A stretch of 8,811 nt of DNA from an uncultured Bacillota bacterium. Its GTDB lineage: Bacteria; Bacillota; Clostridia; Tissierellales; Tepidimicrobiaceae. Under the pieces are notes generated by a model. That model ran no database searches and was not told the DNA's origin. It was given only the letters and a program-made list of their open reading frames with translations. Positions 1 through 6,822 of this stretch are shown in pieces (within the stretch, counting starts at the first letter, position 1; each line of letters begins with the position of its first letter). The stretch is taken from assembly GCA_937967955.1 (NCBI GenBank), contig CALBUB010000069.1:1-8811 (forward strand). The letters run 5' to 3'. The position numbers and the translations under genes are program-made.

Positions 1-22
1 AATTTCAGCAGTAACAAGAATT

Positions 23-522
23 GTTACTAGACTACCTATAAGGAATTGAAACACCTTTCATAAACTAAAATTGTGCCGTTTCTTAAAATGTTACTAGACT
101 ACCTATAAGGAATTAAAACTTGGCACTTGGAATGAAGTTTTCAGGATTAATATAGTCGTTACTAGACTACCTATAAGGAATTGAAACGTAACGGAACAAA
201 GAGCCAGAAATTGACCCAAGCAAACCAAGTTACTAGACTACCTATAAGGAATTGAAACTCTCTGTAGATATAATAATGTTCAGATGGAGCGCCGGTTACT
301 AGACTACCTATAAGGAATTGAAACATGAAGTCCCCTGCTTTCTCATAGCTTTCAAATAAGGTTACTAGACTACCTATAAGGAATTGAAACTCAGCTATTG
401 CAAATATTCTTCTAGCTTGTGCCTTTGTTACTAGACTACCTATAAGGAATTGAAACCGGCTTGTTGTTCCTGCTGGCATACCTCCATCAGAAGTTACTAG
501 ACTACCTATAAGGAATTAAAGA
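23..522 (+). CRISPR. CRISPR array, trailer-side end, 8 repeats and 7 spacers
   Basis: Eight 30-nt repeats start at 23, 90, 158, 229, 295, 361, 427 and 493. Each begins GTTACTAG, has the core CTACCTATAAGG and normally ends ATTGAAAC. The spacers are 37, 38, 41, 36, 36, 36 and 36 nt. Repeats 1 and 3-7 are identical, repeat 2 has G26 changed to A, and repeat 8 is degenerate at its 3' end. The ATTGAAAC end is the typical 5' crRNA handle left by Cas6 in type I-B and III systems. That end, the degenerate last repeat and the downstream terminator all point to left-to-right transcription with the leader beyond the left edge. The repeat has almost no internal hairpin (only CCT/AGG), as is common for this repeat class. 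Positions 1-22 are a partial spacer or the leader end; the window cannot tell which. The neighbouring Csm operon and its Cas6 are the likely users, though a type I system elsewhere may share the array. Confidence 0.98.
493..522 (+). repeat. Degenerate terminal CRISPR repeat
   Basis: The first 25 bases match the array consensus exactly. The last five read AAAGA instead of GAAAC, so the handle region is lost. Decay of the final repeat is typical of the trailer end of an array and fixes the array polarity. No spacer-repeat unit follows; a transcription terminator begins 7 nt later. Confidence 0.93.
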
Positions 523-528
523 CCATAT

Positions 529-557
529 AAAAGAGGTGTCAAAAGCCACCTCTTTTT
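529..557 (+). terminator. Rho-independent terminator of the CRISPR array
   Basis: A 10-bp perfect stem, AAAAGAGGTG (529-538) with CACCTCTTTT (547-556), encloses an 8-nt loop and runs into a T tract (TTTTT, then GTTT). On the plus strand this is a good intrinsic terminator, 7 nt after the last repeat. It should end the pre-crRNA and insulate the CARF gene from array transcription. On the minus strand only four Ts follow the stem, so it is less convincing in that direction. Confidence 0.85.
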
Positions 558-781
558 GTTTATCAGTTTTCTTAAAAAATATCTGTTATTTTTCCTAAAA
601 ACTAGCGTATGCATTGCTACAGCTTACCTATAGCTGGTAGAATTTCTTATTTTCTCGCAAACTTTTGCATTTTATAAAAATCTATAATTTTTTAGAAGGA
701 AAAATCCTCCTTAGTGTCGAAATTATATATTTGTCAGTAAAATTTGCTTTTATAAGTATTTTCATGTTGGAGGGGTTAAAT
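558..781 (+). promoter_or_regulatory. AT-rich upstream region of the CARF gene with putative promoter elements
   Basis: There is no convincing gene in this stretch. Because the array ends in a terminator, the CARF gene needs its own promoter here. A TATAAT is at 683-688, but I see no good -35 at 16-18 bp. A TTGTCA (731-736) lies ahead of TATAAG (751-756), but that spacing is too short. An imperfect hairpin is formed by 617-624 with 632-640 (one bulged G). An in-frame ATG-started extension (665-781) would add 39 hydrophobic residues to the CARF protein. I treat that extension as untranslated because the family N-terminus begins at residue 40 and a strong ribosome binding site precedes it. Confidence 0.35.
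769..775 (+). promoter_or_regulatory. Ribosome binding site deciding the TTG start of the CARF gene
   Basis: GGAGGGG lies 6 nt before the TTG at 782-784. It sits inside the longer open frame and too close after the in-frame ATG at 764 to serve that codon. The protein from the TTG begins (M)ARKFLSFLGT, which is how TIGR02221 proteins typically begin. I therefore place the start at 782. Confidence 0.85.
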
Positions 782-2068
782 TTGGCTAGGAAGTTTTTGT
801 CCTTTTTAGGAACAACCGATTATAAGAGATGTACATATGAATATGGTGATTTAGAAAAAGAACAGTGTACAACAAAATTTATCCAAGAAGCCCTATTGAA
901 AATATTTTGTAAAGATTGGACGGAAGAAGATACTGCAGTAATTTTCTTGACAGAAAAAGCGGAGAAAGAAAATTGGTATAATGAGGAGGACGAAGAAAGA
1001 AGGCTTAAGGTAATTTTAGATGAGCTTAATATAAAAGCTAAAGCAGTACCAATTCCTGAGGGCAAAACTGAAGATGAAATATGGGAGATATTTAACATAG
1101 TTATAAATGAAATAGATGATGGAGATGAAGTAATTTTCGATATAACCCATAGTTTTAGGTCCCTACCTATGTTGGCATTAGTAATACTAAACTATGCAAA
1201 AGCTTTAAAAAATATAAAACTACTCGGCATATATTATGGATTTTTTGATCCAAGTGCTAGCAGCAATATTATGCCTATATTTGATTTAACACCTCTAAAT
1301 CTGATATTAGAATGGTCCCATGCAGTAGATATATTTTTAAAATATGGAATTAGCGGCCCCTTTAGGGATATATCAGTAGAACAGTTAAAACCACATTTAA
1401 GAAGTGAACAATGGGCTAGAGATACAAGGCAATTTATTGAAAGCCTAAACAACCTTACCATGTGTATATATACCTGTAGGGGGAAGGCCTTGTCAGGAAA
1501 AGGGACTGATAGAAGGTCAATTTCTGCTGCTGTTGAAGCAGTAAATAATAATATTAGAAATATAAAGGACATAGATGAAGACATTCAATTAAAACCCCTG
1601 GTACCCTTAATGGAAAAAATAGAAAAAAGACTAGAAATATTTGATAGAAATGATAATTTAAATGTTGGAATAGCTGCTGTAAAATGGGCAATGGAAAATA
1701 ATCTGATACAGCAAGCTTATACTGCTTTAGATGAAACTATCAAAACTTATGTTTGTGAAAAATATGGATATGATTCTTCAAATGTTGATCATAGAGAAAA
1801 AATAGTAAACAAAGCTTTAAAGATTAAAGCACAAGATAAGAGGGAAGAGGAATGGGAGGTAGAAAAAGAATACTGGGAGCAGGTTAAGGAATTGGTAGGA
1901 AAACTTGATAAAGAACTAGCAAATTTATCAGAAAACATTGGTAAATTTAGAAATGATATAAACCATTTTGGCTTTAGTAAGGATGCTACAAGATATACTA
2001 AACTTCAAAGCAGTATCAATGACTTCTTTAAAGAATTTTTAGCTTATATTGATGCTGACCGCCAATAA
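782..2068 (+). CDS. csx2: CARF-HEPN ancillary ribonuclease, TIGR02221 (Csx2/TM1812, Csx1-like) family
   Basis: This 428-residue protein is a type III CRISPR accessory effector. In this clan, cyclic oligoadenylate made by Cas10 binds the CARF domain and switches on a C-terminal HEPN RNase that cuts RNA non-specifically. The N-terminal CARF half is seen in the first strand and loop, KFLSFLGT (residues 4-11), in the hallmark DITHSFRSLP (120-129) and in the strand LLGIYYG (147-153). The helical C-terminal half includes NLIQQAYTALDE (307-318), a segment I associate with this family, and the HEPN catalytic motif R-x4-H as RNDINH (R390, H395). Both halves look intact, so it should be active. There is no signal peptide or membrane segment once the TTG start is used, so it is cytoplasmic. 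It stands 130 nt upstream of cas10 in the same direction and may have its own promoter. The activating ring size cannot be read from the sequence; cA4 is usual for Csx1 relatives and cA6 for many Csm6 proteins. Family call strong, start call good. Confidence 0.92.
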   Translation: MARKFLSFLGTTDYKRCTYEYGDLEKEQCTTKFIQEALLKIFCKDWTEEDTAVIFLTEKAEKENWYNEEDEERRLKVILDELNIKAKAVPIPEGKTEDEIWEIFNIVINEIDDGDEVIFDITHSFRSLPMLALVILNYAKALKNIKLLGIYYGFFDPSASSNIMPIFDLTPLNLILEWSHAVDIFLKYGISGPFRDISVEQLKPHLRSEQWARDTRQFIESLNNLTMCIYTCRGKALSGKGTDRRSISAAVEAVNNNIRNIKDIDEDIQLKPLVPLMEKIEKRLEIFDRNDNLNVGIAAVKWAMENNLIQQAYTALDETIKTYVCEKYGYDSSNVDHREKIVNKALKIKAQDKREEEWEVEKEYWEQVKELVGKLDKELANLSENIGKFRNDINHFGFSKDATRYTKLQSSINDFFKEFLAYIDADRQ

Positions 2069-2198
2069 AATGTAGTATCTAATTTTGGAGTAAAATAGAT
2101 AAATTTCAGCTATAACCCATCCATTAATAGAAGCAAGGGTTAAGCTATTAAGTATATAATTTCAGACAGTCTATAGCTATAAAAAGGAGGTGTAGGCT
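2069..2198 (+). promoter_or_regulatory. Intergenic region upstream of the csm operon
   Basis: This 130-nt gap probably holds the operon promoter. TATAAT is at 2155-2160, without a recognisable -35 at the right distance. An imperfect hairpin pairs 2108-2118 with 2137-2146 (10 bp, one bulged A, 18-nt loop). It has no T tract, so it is a poor terminator. AATTTCAG occurs at 2102 and 2158, AGCTAT occurs at 2108, 2143 and 2175, and a 10-bp palindrome TATAGCTATA spans 2172-2181. AAGGAGG at 2184-2190 is the cas10 ribosome binding site, 8 nt before its ATG. Any regulatory role is inferred from position alone. Confidence 0.35.
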
Positions 2199-4580
2199 AT
2201 GGATAACTATGATATAGCTATTGCTGGACTTTTGCATGATATAGGAAAACTTGTACAACGGGCAGGAGTACCCATAAAGGATAGTTTAAAAGGACAGGAA
2301 AGTGTATTTTGTAAAAGACAAGGCAATTATTATGCCTACAAACATGCCCTTTATACAGTACAATTTCTAGAAGAAAATTTAAAAATGATAATCAATGAAG
2401 ATATAATAAATATGGCTGCTAAACACCATGTACCAGAAAATGAACTGGAAAAACTTATAACAGAAGCTGATTGGCTATCGGCTGGTATGGACAGGGTAGA
2501 GAAAGAAACAGCCAACCACAATAAAAGCCACTACATAAATGAAAGGCTCCATTCCATATTTGAAAATATAAACATAGGCAAAGAATATGAAAAACAAAAT
2601 TATTGCTATAATATTATTCCCCTTAACAATTCTGTTGAAATATTTCCTACAAAAGAAAAAAAGACAAATGTAAAGGAGTCAAAAAAAGAATACAAGCACC
2701 TACTGGAACTTATGGAAGAAGAAATTAAAAAGGAAATAGACCAGGACTCCCTCTTAATAACAGCAAGCAATAAGGAAAGGATATACAACAAGCTCTACTA
2801 CATATTAGAAAAATACACTACCTTTATTCCTTCTTCCACAATCCATTATCCAGACATAAGCTTATTTGACCATTTAAAGACTACATCAGCAATAGCTGTT
2901 TGTTTAAATGAATACCATAAAAGCAAGGAACAAAAAGAGAAGAAATTCATATTACTTGAAGGAGACATATCAGGTATCCAAAACTTCATATTCCAAGTAA
3001 CTGAAGGAGAAGAAACAAAAAAATACATTTCCAAAAATCTAAGGGGTAGATCCTTCTATATCAACGTTCTAATAGATTTTATAAGCAAGTATATAATAAG
3101 GAAACTTGGACTTACCATTTCAAATATCCTATACTGCGGAGGAGGAAAATTCCAATTACTCCTACCCAATACTGATAAGACTATAGAAGTAATAGAAGAG
3201 ATAAAGCTAGAAATCCAAAAATACCTATATAAAAATTACAAAACCAAATTAGGGCTAGTAATAGCCTATATAGAAATAGACGAAAAAGGCCTTAAGGACT
3301 ATTCAGACTCTATTGTAAAGCTACAAGATAAAACCCTTTTTGAAAAGAATAGGAAATTTGTAGACATAATAAAGATTGAAAAGGACAATTTCTTTATAAA
3401 AAGCAATAGAGTTAAGAATCTATGTAAATACTGCCATGAAAATGAGGCCAAAAGCCGCATCCATATGAAAGAAGAAATAAACATATGTGATGAATGCTAT
3501 ACCCATATCCAGCTAGGAGAAATGCTTGTAAAAGATAGATTTAAGTATATAGTATATGATTTTGATAACACCATAAAAGATGCAGACTTAGCAGTTAAAT
3601 TTGGCCCAATGGGACAAGTATGTTTTTACCAACAATTAAGAAACAATAATATAGGTTTTATGATTGAAAACATAAATGGAACAGGAGATTTTGGAAGATT
3701 AAAATTTGTTGGCAATACTGTACCCTTAAAAGAAAGAACTGTTGCTTCCTTTAACGATATAGGGTCTATGGCAGAAGGGGAAGACAAAATTGCCATTTTG
3801 AAGATGGACATAGACAATTTAGGAACCATATTCTCTACTGGTTTAAAAGATGAAAACAAGAGCATCTCAAGAATATCAACCTTAAGCAGAATGATGGATA
3901 TATTCTTCTGCGGCTATATAAATACCATATGTGAAGATTTGTATAAAGAATATATAGAAGAAAAGGGTAGTGAAGCAGTTACTTTAGACAATCTATATTA
4001 TATTAATTTCTCTGGAGGAGACGATTTAGCCATAATTGGTCCCTGGGACTGGACAATAAAATTAGCTATAAGAATAAAGGACAAGCTAACCCAATTCGTC
4101 TGCAACAATCCAAACATTACCATATCTGCAGGAGTATATTTTGCCGATTCTAAAATGCCAATAAGAGTTTCTTTAAATGAAGGGGAGAAATATCTAGATA
4201 AAGCAAAGGATAGTAATACAAAGGATTCCATATGTATTTTTGGCAAAGCCTTTAGGTGGAATGTAGGGCCAGAAAGTATTGAAAAGGTCATGGAAGATGG
4301 AGAACTGTATACTAAATGGTTAAAAGAAAAGAAACTGTCAAGAAGCTTAGCCTTTACTATTATGGTAGCTAGTAAGAATATAAAGAGAAAAGGCAATATT
4401 AATTTTGATTTGATACCTATAATTGCTTATTCTATAGCCAGAAATGTAAAAGACGATACAGTAAAGAACCCATTAATAGAAAAACTAATAACTGGAGATG
4501 TTAAGGCTTCAGAAATAGAATTTGTAAAATATCCGCTTATGATTGCCTTGATGAGAACAAGAAAGATGGAGGGGATTTAG
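2199..4580 (+). CDS. cas10: Cas10/Csm1, large subunit of the type III-A effector complex
   Basis: The 793-residue protein is the signature subunit. On target RNA binding it cleaves single-stranded DNA through its HD domain and makes cyclic oligoadenylates from ATP through its Palm domain. The HD domain is N-terminal: LLHDIGK with H13-D14, then KH at 48-49, KHH at 75-77, and ADWLSAGMDR (90-99). The first, degenerate Palm spans about 250-330, with ILLEGDISGIQ (251-261) and GGGKFQLLLP (314-323) but no GGDD. A zinc-finger linker has C409-x2-C412 and C430-x2-C433. The catalytic Palm has KMDIDNLG (535-542) and SGGDD (605-609), followed by a helical C-terminal domain. Length is normal for Csm1. Both the DNase and cyclase sites look intact, matching the CARF-HEPN partner upstream. 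The start has AAGGAGG 8 nt upstream. It is the first gene of the operon, and csm2 begins 1 nt after its stop. Confidence 0.98.
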   Translation: MDNYDIAIAGLLHDIGKLVQRAGVPIKDSLKGQESVFCKRQGNYYAYKHALYTVQFLEENLKMIINEDIINMAAKHHVPENELEKLITEADWLSAGMDRVEKETANHNKSHYINERLHSIFENINIGKEYEKQNYCYNIIPLNNSVEIFPTKEKKTNVKESKKEYKHLLELMEEEIKKEIDQDSLLITASNKERIYNKLYYILEKYTTFIPSSTIHYPDISLFDHLKTTSAIAVCLNEYHKSKEQKEKKFILLEGDISGIQNFIFQVTEGEETKKYISKNLRGRSFYINVLIDFISKYIIRKLGLTISNILYCGGGKFQLLLPNTDKTIEVIEEIKLEIQKYLYKNYKTKLGLVIAYIEIDEKGLKDYSDSIVKLQDKTLFEKNRKFVDIIKIEKDNFFIKSNRVKNLCKYCHENEAKSRIHMKEEINICDECYTHIQLGEMLVKDRFKYIVYDFDNTIKDADLAVKFGPMGQVCFYQQLRNNNIGFMIENINGTGDFGRLKFVGNTVPLKERTVASFNDIGSMAEGEDKIAILKMDIDNLGTIFSTGLKDENKSISRISTLSRMMDIFFCGYINTICEDLYKEYIEEKGSEAVTLDNLYYINFSGGDDLAIIGPWDWTIKLAIRIKDKLTQFVCNNPNITISAGVYFADSKMPIRVSLNEGEKYLDKAKDSNTKDSICIFGKAFRWNVGPESIEKVMEDGELYTKWLKEKKLSRSLAFTIMVASKNIKRKGNINFDLIPIIAYSIARNVKDDTVKNPLIEKLITGDVKASEIEFVKYPLMIALMRTRKMEGI

Positions 4581-4581
4581 T

Positions 4582-5046
4582 ATGTCTAATGGAAGAAGAG
4601 GGTTTAATCAGAAACAGCGTAATAAACCATCACCTATAGAAGGTTTGCTTAATGAAATAAAGAAAGCTGACTCATTAAAAGAAGTCCTTATTCCTGAAAA
4701 ATATGCCCTACCAGGAGGTTGGGCCCAAAAAGTTGTTTCTGTTTTAGGAAGAGGCCAGGATGCTGCCATGAATTCCAACCAATTAAGAAAAATATTTACT
4801 CAGTTGAAAAATATTGAGGAAAAGGTCAGTAAAAATCAAGATGATAATTTAACTGTTGACCAGATGAATGAAATATTGTTATTAATGCCACAGATTGCCT
4901 ATGCTCGTGGTAGAAATTTAATTTCTCTAGACTTTTATAATCTATTAAAAGAATGTATTACACCTAAGAAGATAAAAGATAAAAATGATTATATTAGCTT
5001 TGTAAAATTTTATACAGCAATAGTGGCTTATTCAAAATTGGGTTAG
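4582..5046 (+). CDS. csm2: Csm2, small subunit of the Csm complex
   Basis: The 154-residue helical protein is the small (Cas11-like) subunit. Several copies stack along the crRNA-target duplex opposite the Csm3 backbone and stabilise target binding. It has no catalytic role. Csm2 is poorly conserved, but several pieces fit: a basic, polar N-terminus (about 1-17), then SNQLRKIFTQLKNIEE (65-80), a common Csm2 helix, and LMPQIAYARGRN (101-112) with its Y-x-R pattern. The gene's place between cas10 and csm3 supports the call strongly. Its ribosome binding site, GGAGGGG at 4568-4574, lies inside the end of cas10, and the 1-nt gap implies translational coupling. No oddities seen. Confidence 0.95.
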   Translation: MSNGRRGFNQKQRNKPSPIEGLLNEIKKADSLKEVLIPEKYALPGGWAQKVVSVLGRGQDAAMNSNQLRKIFTQLKNIEEKVSKNQDDNLTVDQMNEILLLMPQIAYARGRNLISLDFYNLLKECITPKKIKDKNDYISFVKFYTAIVAYSKLG

Positions 5047-5050
5047 TAAT

Positions 5051-5059
5051 AAGGAGGGG
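5051..5059 (+). promoter_or_regulatory. Ribosome binding site deciding the csm3 start
   Basis: AAGGAGGGG ends 5 nt before the ATG at 5065. An in-frame GTG at 5059 overlaps this site and cannot be served by it. Starting at 5065 also places the catalytic aspartate at residue 32, the same number as in Staphylococcus epidermidis Csm3 (from memory). Confidence 0.85.
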
Positions 5060-5064
5060 TGATT

Positions 5065-5811
5065 ATGATAAAGAAATATGTTATTGAATATAAATTGCAT
5101 TGCGAAACTAGTTTACAAATAGGGGCAGGTAACACTTCTTTTGAAATAGGAGGTATGGACAATCCTGTAATAAAGAATCCAATTACAGGACAACCCTATA
5201 TACCTGGTTCATCCCTAAAAGGGAAAATAAGAAGTTTATTAGAATGGCAGTACTATCCAAATGATGTAATAGAAAATGATGGCAAAGTATTGAACCATCC
5301 AAAATATGATGTATGTAAGCTATTTGGCCTTTCACCAGGAAATGAAGAATTTGAAACTGATAACATTCAGGAAAAAGTTCTCATTTCAAGGACAATAGTA
5401 AGGGACGCTAGTTTAACAGAAGAGAGTGTTGAAATGCTTCAAACTTATCTAGGGGATAACATATTTACTGAAATTAAGGCAGAAAACAATATTAATAGAT
5501 TAACATCAAAGGCAACTCCAAGATTTTTTGAAAGGGTACCAAAGGGAGCCGAGTTTGAAGGAGAAATAGTATTTACCCAATATGTAGAAGAAGACAAAAA
5601 GCTATTAAAACTATTATTCGAAGGCATGCGTTTATTAGAAGACAACTATTTAGGTGGAAGTGGGTCTAGGGGAGCTGGAAAGGTTAAATTTAGTGAGATA
5701 AATATATATATTAGGGAAAAAGAGTACTATATGGGAGAAGGCTCTCAAAAGGAATTAAAGAATTTAAACTTAGAGGAAATAGTAGAAAGATTCCATGAAA
5801 TCATATCTTAA
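5065..5811 (+). CDS. csm3: Csm3, backbone RAMP subunit and target-RNA endonuclease
   Basis: The 248-residue RAMP (Cas7-like) protein forms the helical filament that holds the crRNA and cuts bound target RNA at 6-nt intervals. The N-terminal part has the strand and loop SLQIGAG (16-22), and GGMDNPVIKN (29-38) holds Asp32, the residue that in characterised Csm3 proteins is required for target RNA cleavage. The next block, IPGSSLKGKIRSLLE (46-60), is the crRNA-contacting RAMP signature. Further conserved pieces are TPRFFERVP (151-159) and the C-terminal glycine-rich loop LGGSGSRGAGK (196-206). The start is the ATG after AAGGAGGGG, not the GTG 6 nt earlier. It lies 18 nt after csm2 and 14 nt before csm4. 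Catalytic Asp present, so RNA cleavage should be active. Confidence 0.98.
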   Translation: MIKKYVIEYKLHCETSLQIGAGNTSFEIGGMDNPVIKNPITGQPYIPGSSLKGKIRSLLEWQYYPNDVIENDGKVLNHPKYDVCKLFGLSPGNEEFETDNIQEKVLISRTIVRDASLTEESVEMLQTYLGDNIFTEIKAENNINRLTSKATPRFFERVPKGAEFEGEIVFTQYVEEDKKLLKLLFEGMRLLEDNYLGGSGSRGAGKVKFSEINIYIREKEYYMGEGSQKELKNLNLEEIVERFHEIIS

Positions 5812-5825
5812 TAGGGGTGAAGCCT

Positions 5826-6809
5826 ATGAATCTATACAAGGTTAATTTAACCCCTTATGGAAGTATGACTACCATTCCAGACTCCCAAACTCTATTTGGA
5901 ACCATTTGTTGGGCCATTAGGGATTTATATGGAGAAAAGGAGCTAGAAGATTTATTAGATAATTTTATGACCCATGAAAACAGATTCATCATTTCTTCTG
6001 CCTTTATGGATGGCCTTTTTAAAGCACCAATAATTATTTGGGCAACTTTAGAGGAACTTATTCAAATTGGTAATAAAGTAGGAGTCCAAGGCAGCGCCCT
6101 TTCAAGAAAGAGTAAGGCCTTAAAGAAAATAGGGTATTTTACAGAAAGAGTCTTTAAAGATTACTTAAAAGGAAAATTAAATAGGCTGGAAGTGGCAAAA
6201 AGCATTATAACAGGAAAAGGAGCTTATGCTTTCCAAAATGGAATCCTCCATTATAATGATGAGGATATTAAAAAATACAAACTACGAGAAGAACATACTA
6301 GAAGAAATATGATAAACAGGTTTAGCGGCACCACAGAAGGAGGAGAACTTTATTACTACCATAGGGTATTTATACAAGAAGGGACAAAACTGTATTTCTT
6401 AATAAAAACTGAAGAAATAGATTATTTCAAGCCTATTTTTAGACTCATGTCTGATATGGGTATTGGAGGAGACAAAAGTGTTGGAGCAAACAACTTTAAA
6501 GTAGAATTGGCAGGAGAATTTAATTACGAAAAAGCTATTAAGGAAAACATATTACTGTCTAAATACATACCCAATTATGAGGAAGTAGATTGGGAAAACA
6601 GTTTATTTACTATTGGTGTAGGAGCTTATAGAGTCGAATCAAGGGATGAATTTTTCAGTGAAAACATATTTAAAGACGAAATAATATATATCTCTGAAGG
6701 CTCTACAATAGTATTAAAGGAAGATAAGGACATATATGGAAGAATGCCGGTAGTTAAGGAGATAGGTGAAAAGAAAATAAGGAACAATGGTTTAGGATTT
6801 TTCCTATAA
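5826..6809 (+). CDS. csm4: Csm4, RAMP subunit capping the crRNA 5' end
   Basis: The 327-residue Cas5-group RAMP binds the 5' handle of the crRNA and joins Cas10 to the Csm3 filament at the foot of the complex. The N-terminal strand NLYKVNLTP (2-10) leads to IPDSQTLFGTICWAIRDLYG (17-36), a typical Csm4 block in which a SDTLFGA-like motif follows the first strand. The glycine-rich loop MGIGGDKSVGAN (211-222) is the RAMP G-loop. Csm4 is non-catalytic. I place the start at the ATG at 5826, 5 nt after AGGGGTGA (5813-5820). An in-frame GTG at 5817 is embedded in that ribosome binding site and would add only MKP. The gene lies 14 nt after csm3 and 13 nt before csm5. Length and order are normal for III-A. 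Confidence 0.96.
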   Translation: MNLYKVNLTPYGSMTTIPDSQTLFGTICWAIRDLYGEKELEDLLDNFMTHENRFIISSAFMDGLFKAPIIIWATLEELIQIGNKVGVQGSALSRKSKALKKIGYFTERVFKDYLKGKLNRLEVAKSIITGKGAYAFQNGILHYNDEDIKKYKLREEHTRRNMINRFSGTTEGGELYYYHRVFIQEGTKLYFLIKTEEIDYFKPIFRLMSDMGIGGDKSVGANNFKVELAGEFNYEKAIKENILLSKYIPNYEEVDWENSLFTIGVGAYRVESRDEFFSENIFKDEIIYISEGSTIVLKEDKDIYGRMPVVKEIGEKKIRNNGLGFFL

Positions 6810-6822
6810 GGCAGGTGATTGT

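Noticed and set aside
171..479. Minus-strand open frame with a repeated FQFLIGSLVT peptide, looking like a small repeat protein.
   Set aside because: The repeated peptide is the translated CRISPR repeat. Four 36-nt spacers plus the 30-nt repeat give 66-nt units that stay in frame, so the reading frame is an artefact of the array.
731..756. Promoter made of TTGTCA and TATAAG ahead of the CARF gene.
   Set aside because: The spacer is 14 bp, shorter than the 16-18 bp a standard promoter needs, and the transcript would start almost on the ribosome binding site.
665..781. N-terminal hydrophobic extension or membrane anchor on the CARF protein.
   Set aside because: No ribosome binding site precedes the ATG at 665. 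A strong one precedes the TTG at 782, and the family N-terminus begins there.
2108..2146. Hairpin after the CARF gene as its terminator.
   Set aside because: The 10-bp stem is interrupted by a bulge, the loop is 18 nt, and no T tract follows. It could be a regulatory fold but not a convincing intrinsic terminator.
3998..4396. Minus-strand open frame of 132 codons opposite cas10.
   Set aside because: It lies wholly opposite the conserved catalytic Palm domain of cas10, has no recognisable family motifs, and its composition is that of antisense to an AT-rich gene.
5059..5064. GTG start for csm3 six bases upstream of the ATG.
   Set aside because: The GTG overlaps the ribosome binding site itself, and Asp32 numbering fits the ATG at 5065.
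5817..5825. GTG start for csm4 nine bases upstream of the ATG.
   Set aside because: It overlaps the AGGGGTGA ribosome binding site; the ATG at 5826 has correct spacing. The difference is only three residues, so it is a minor uncertainty.
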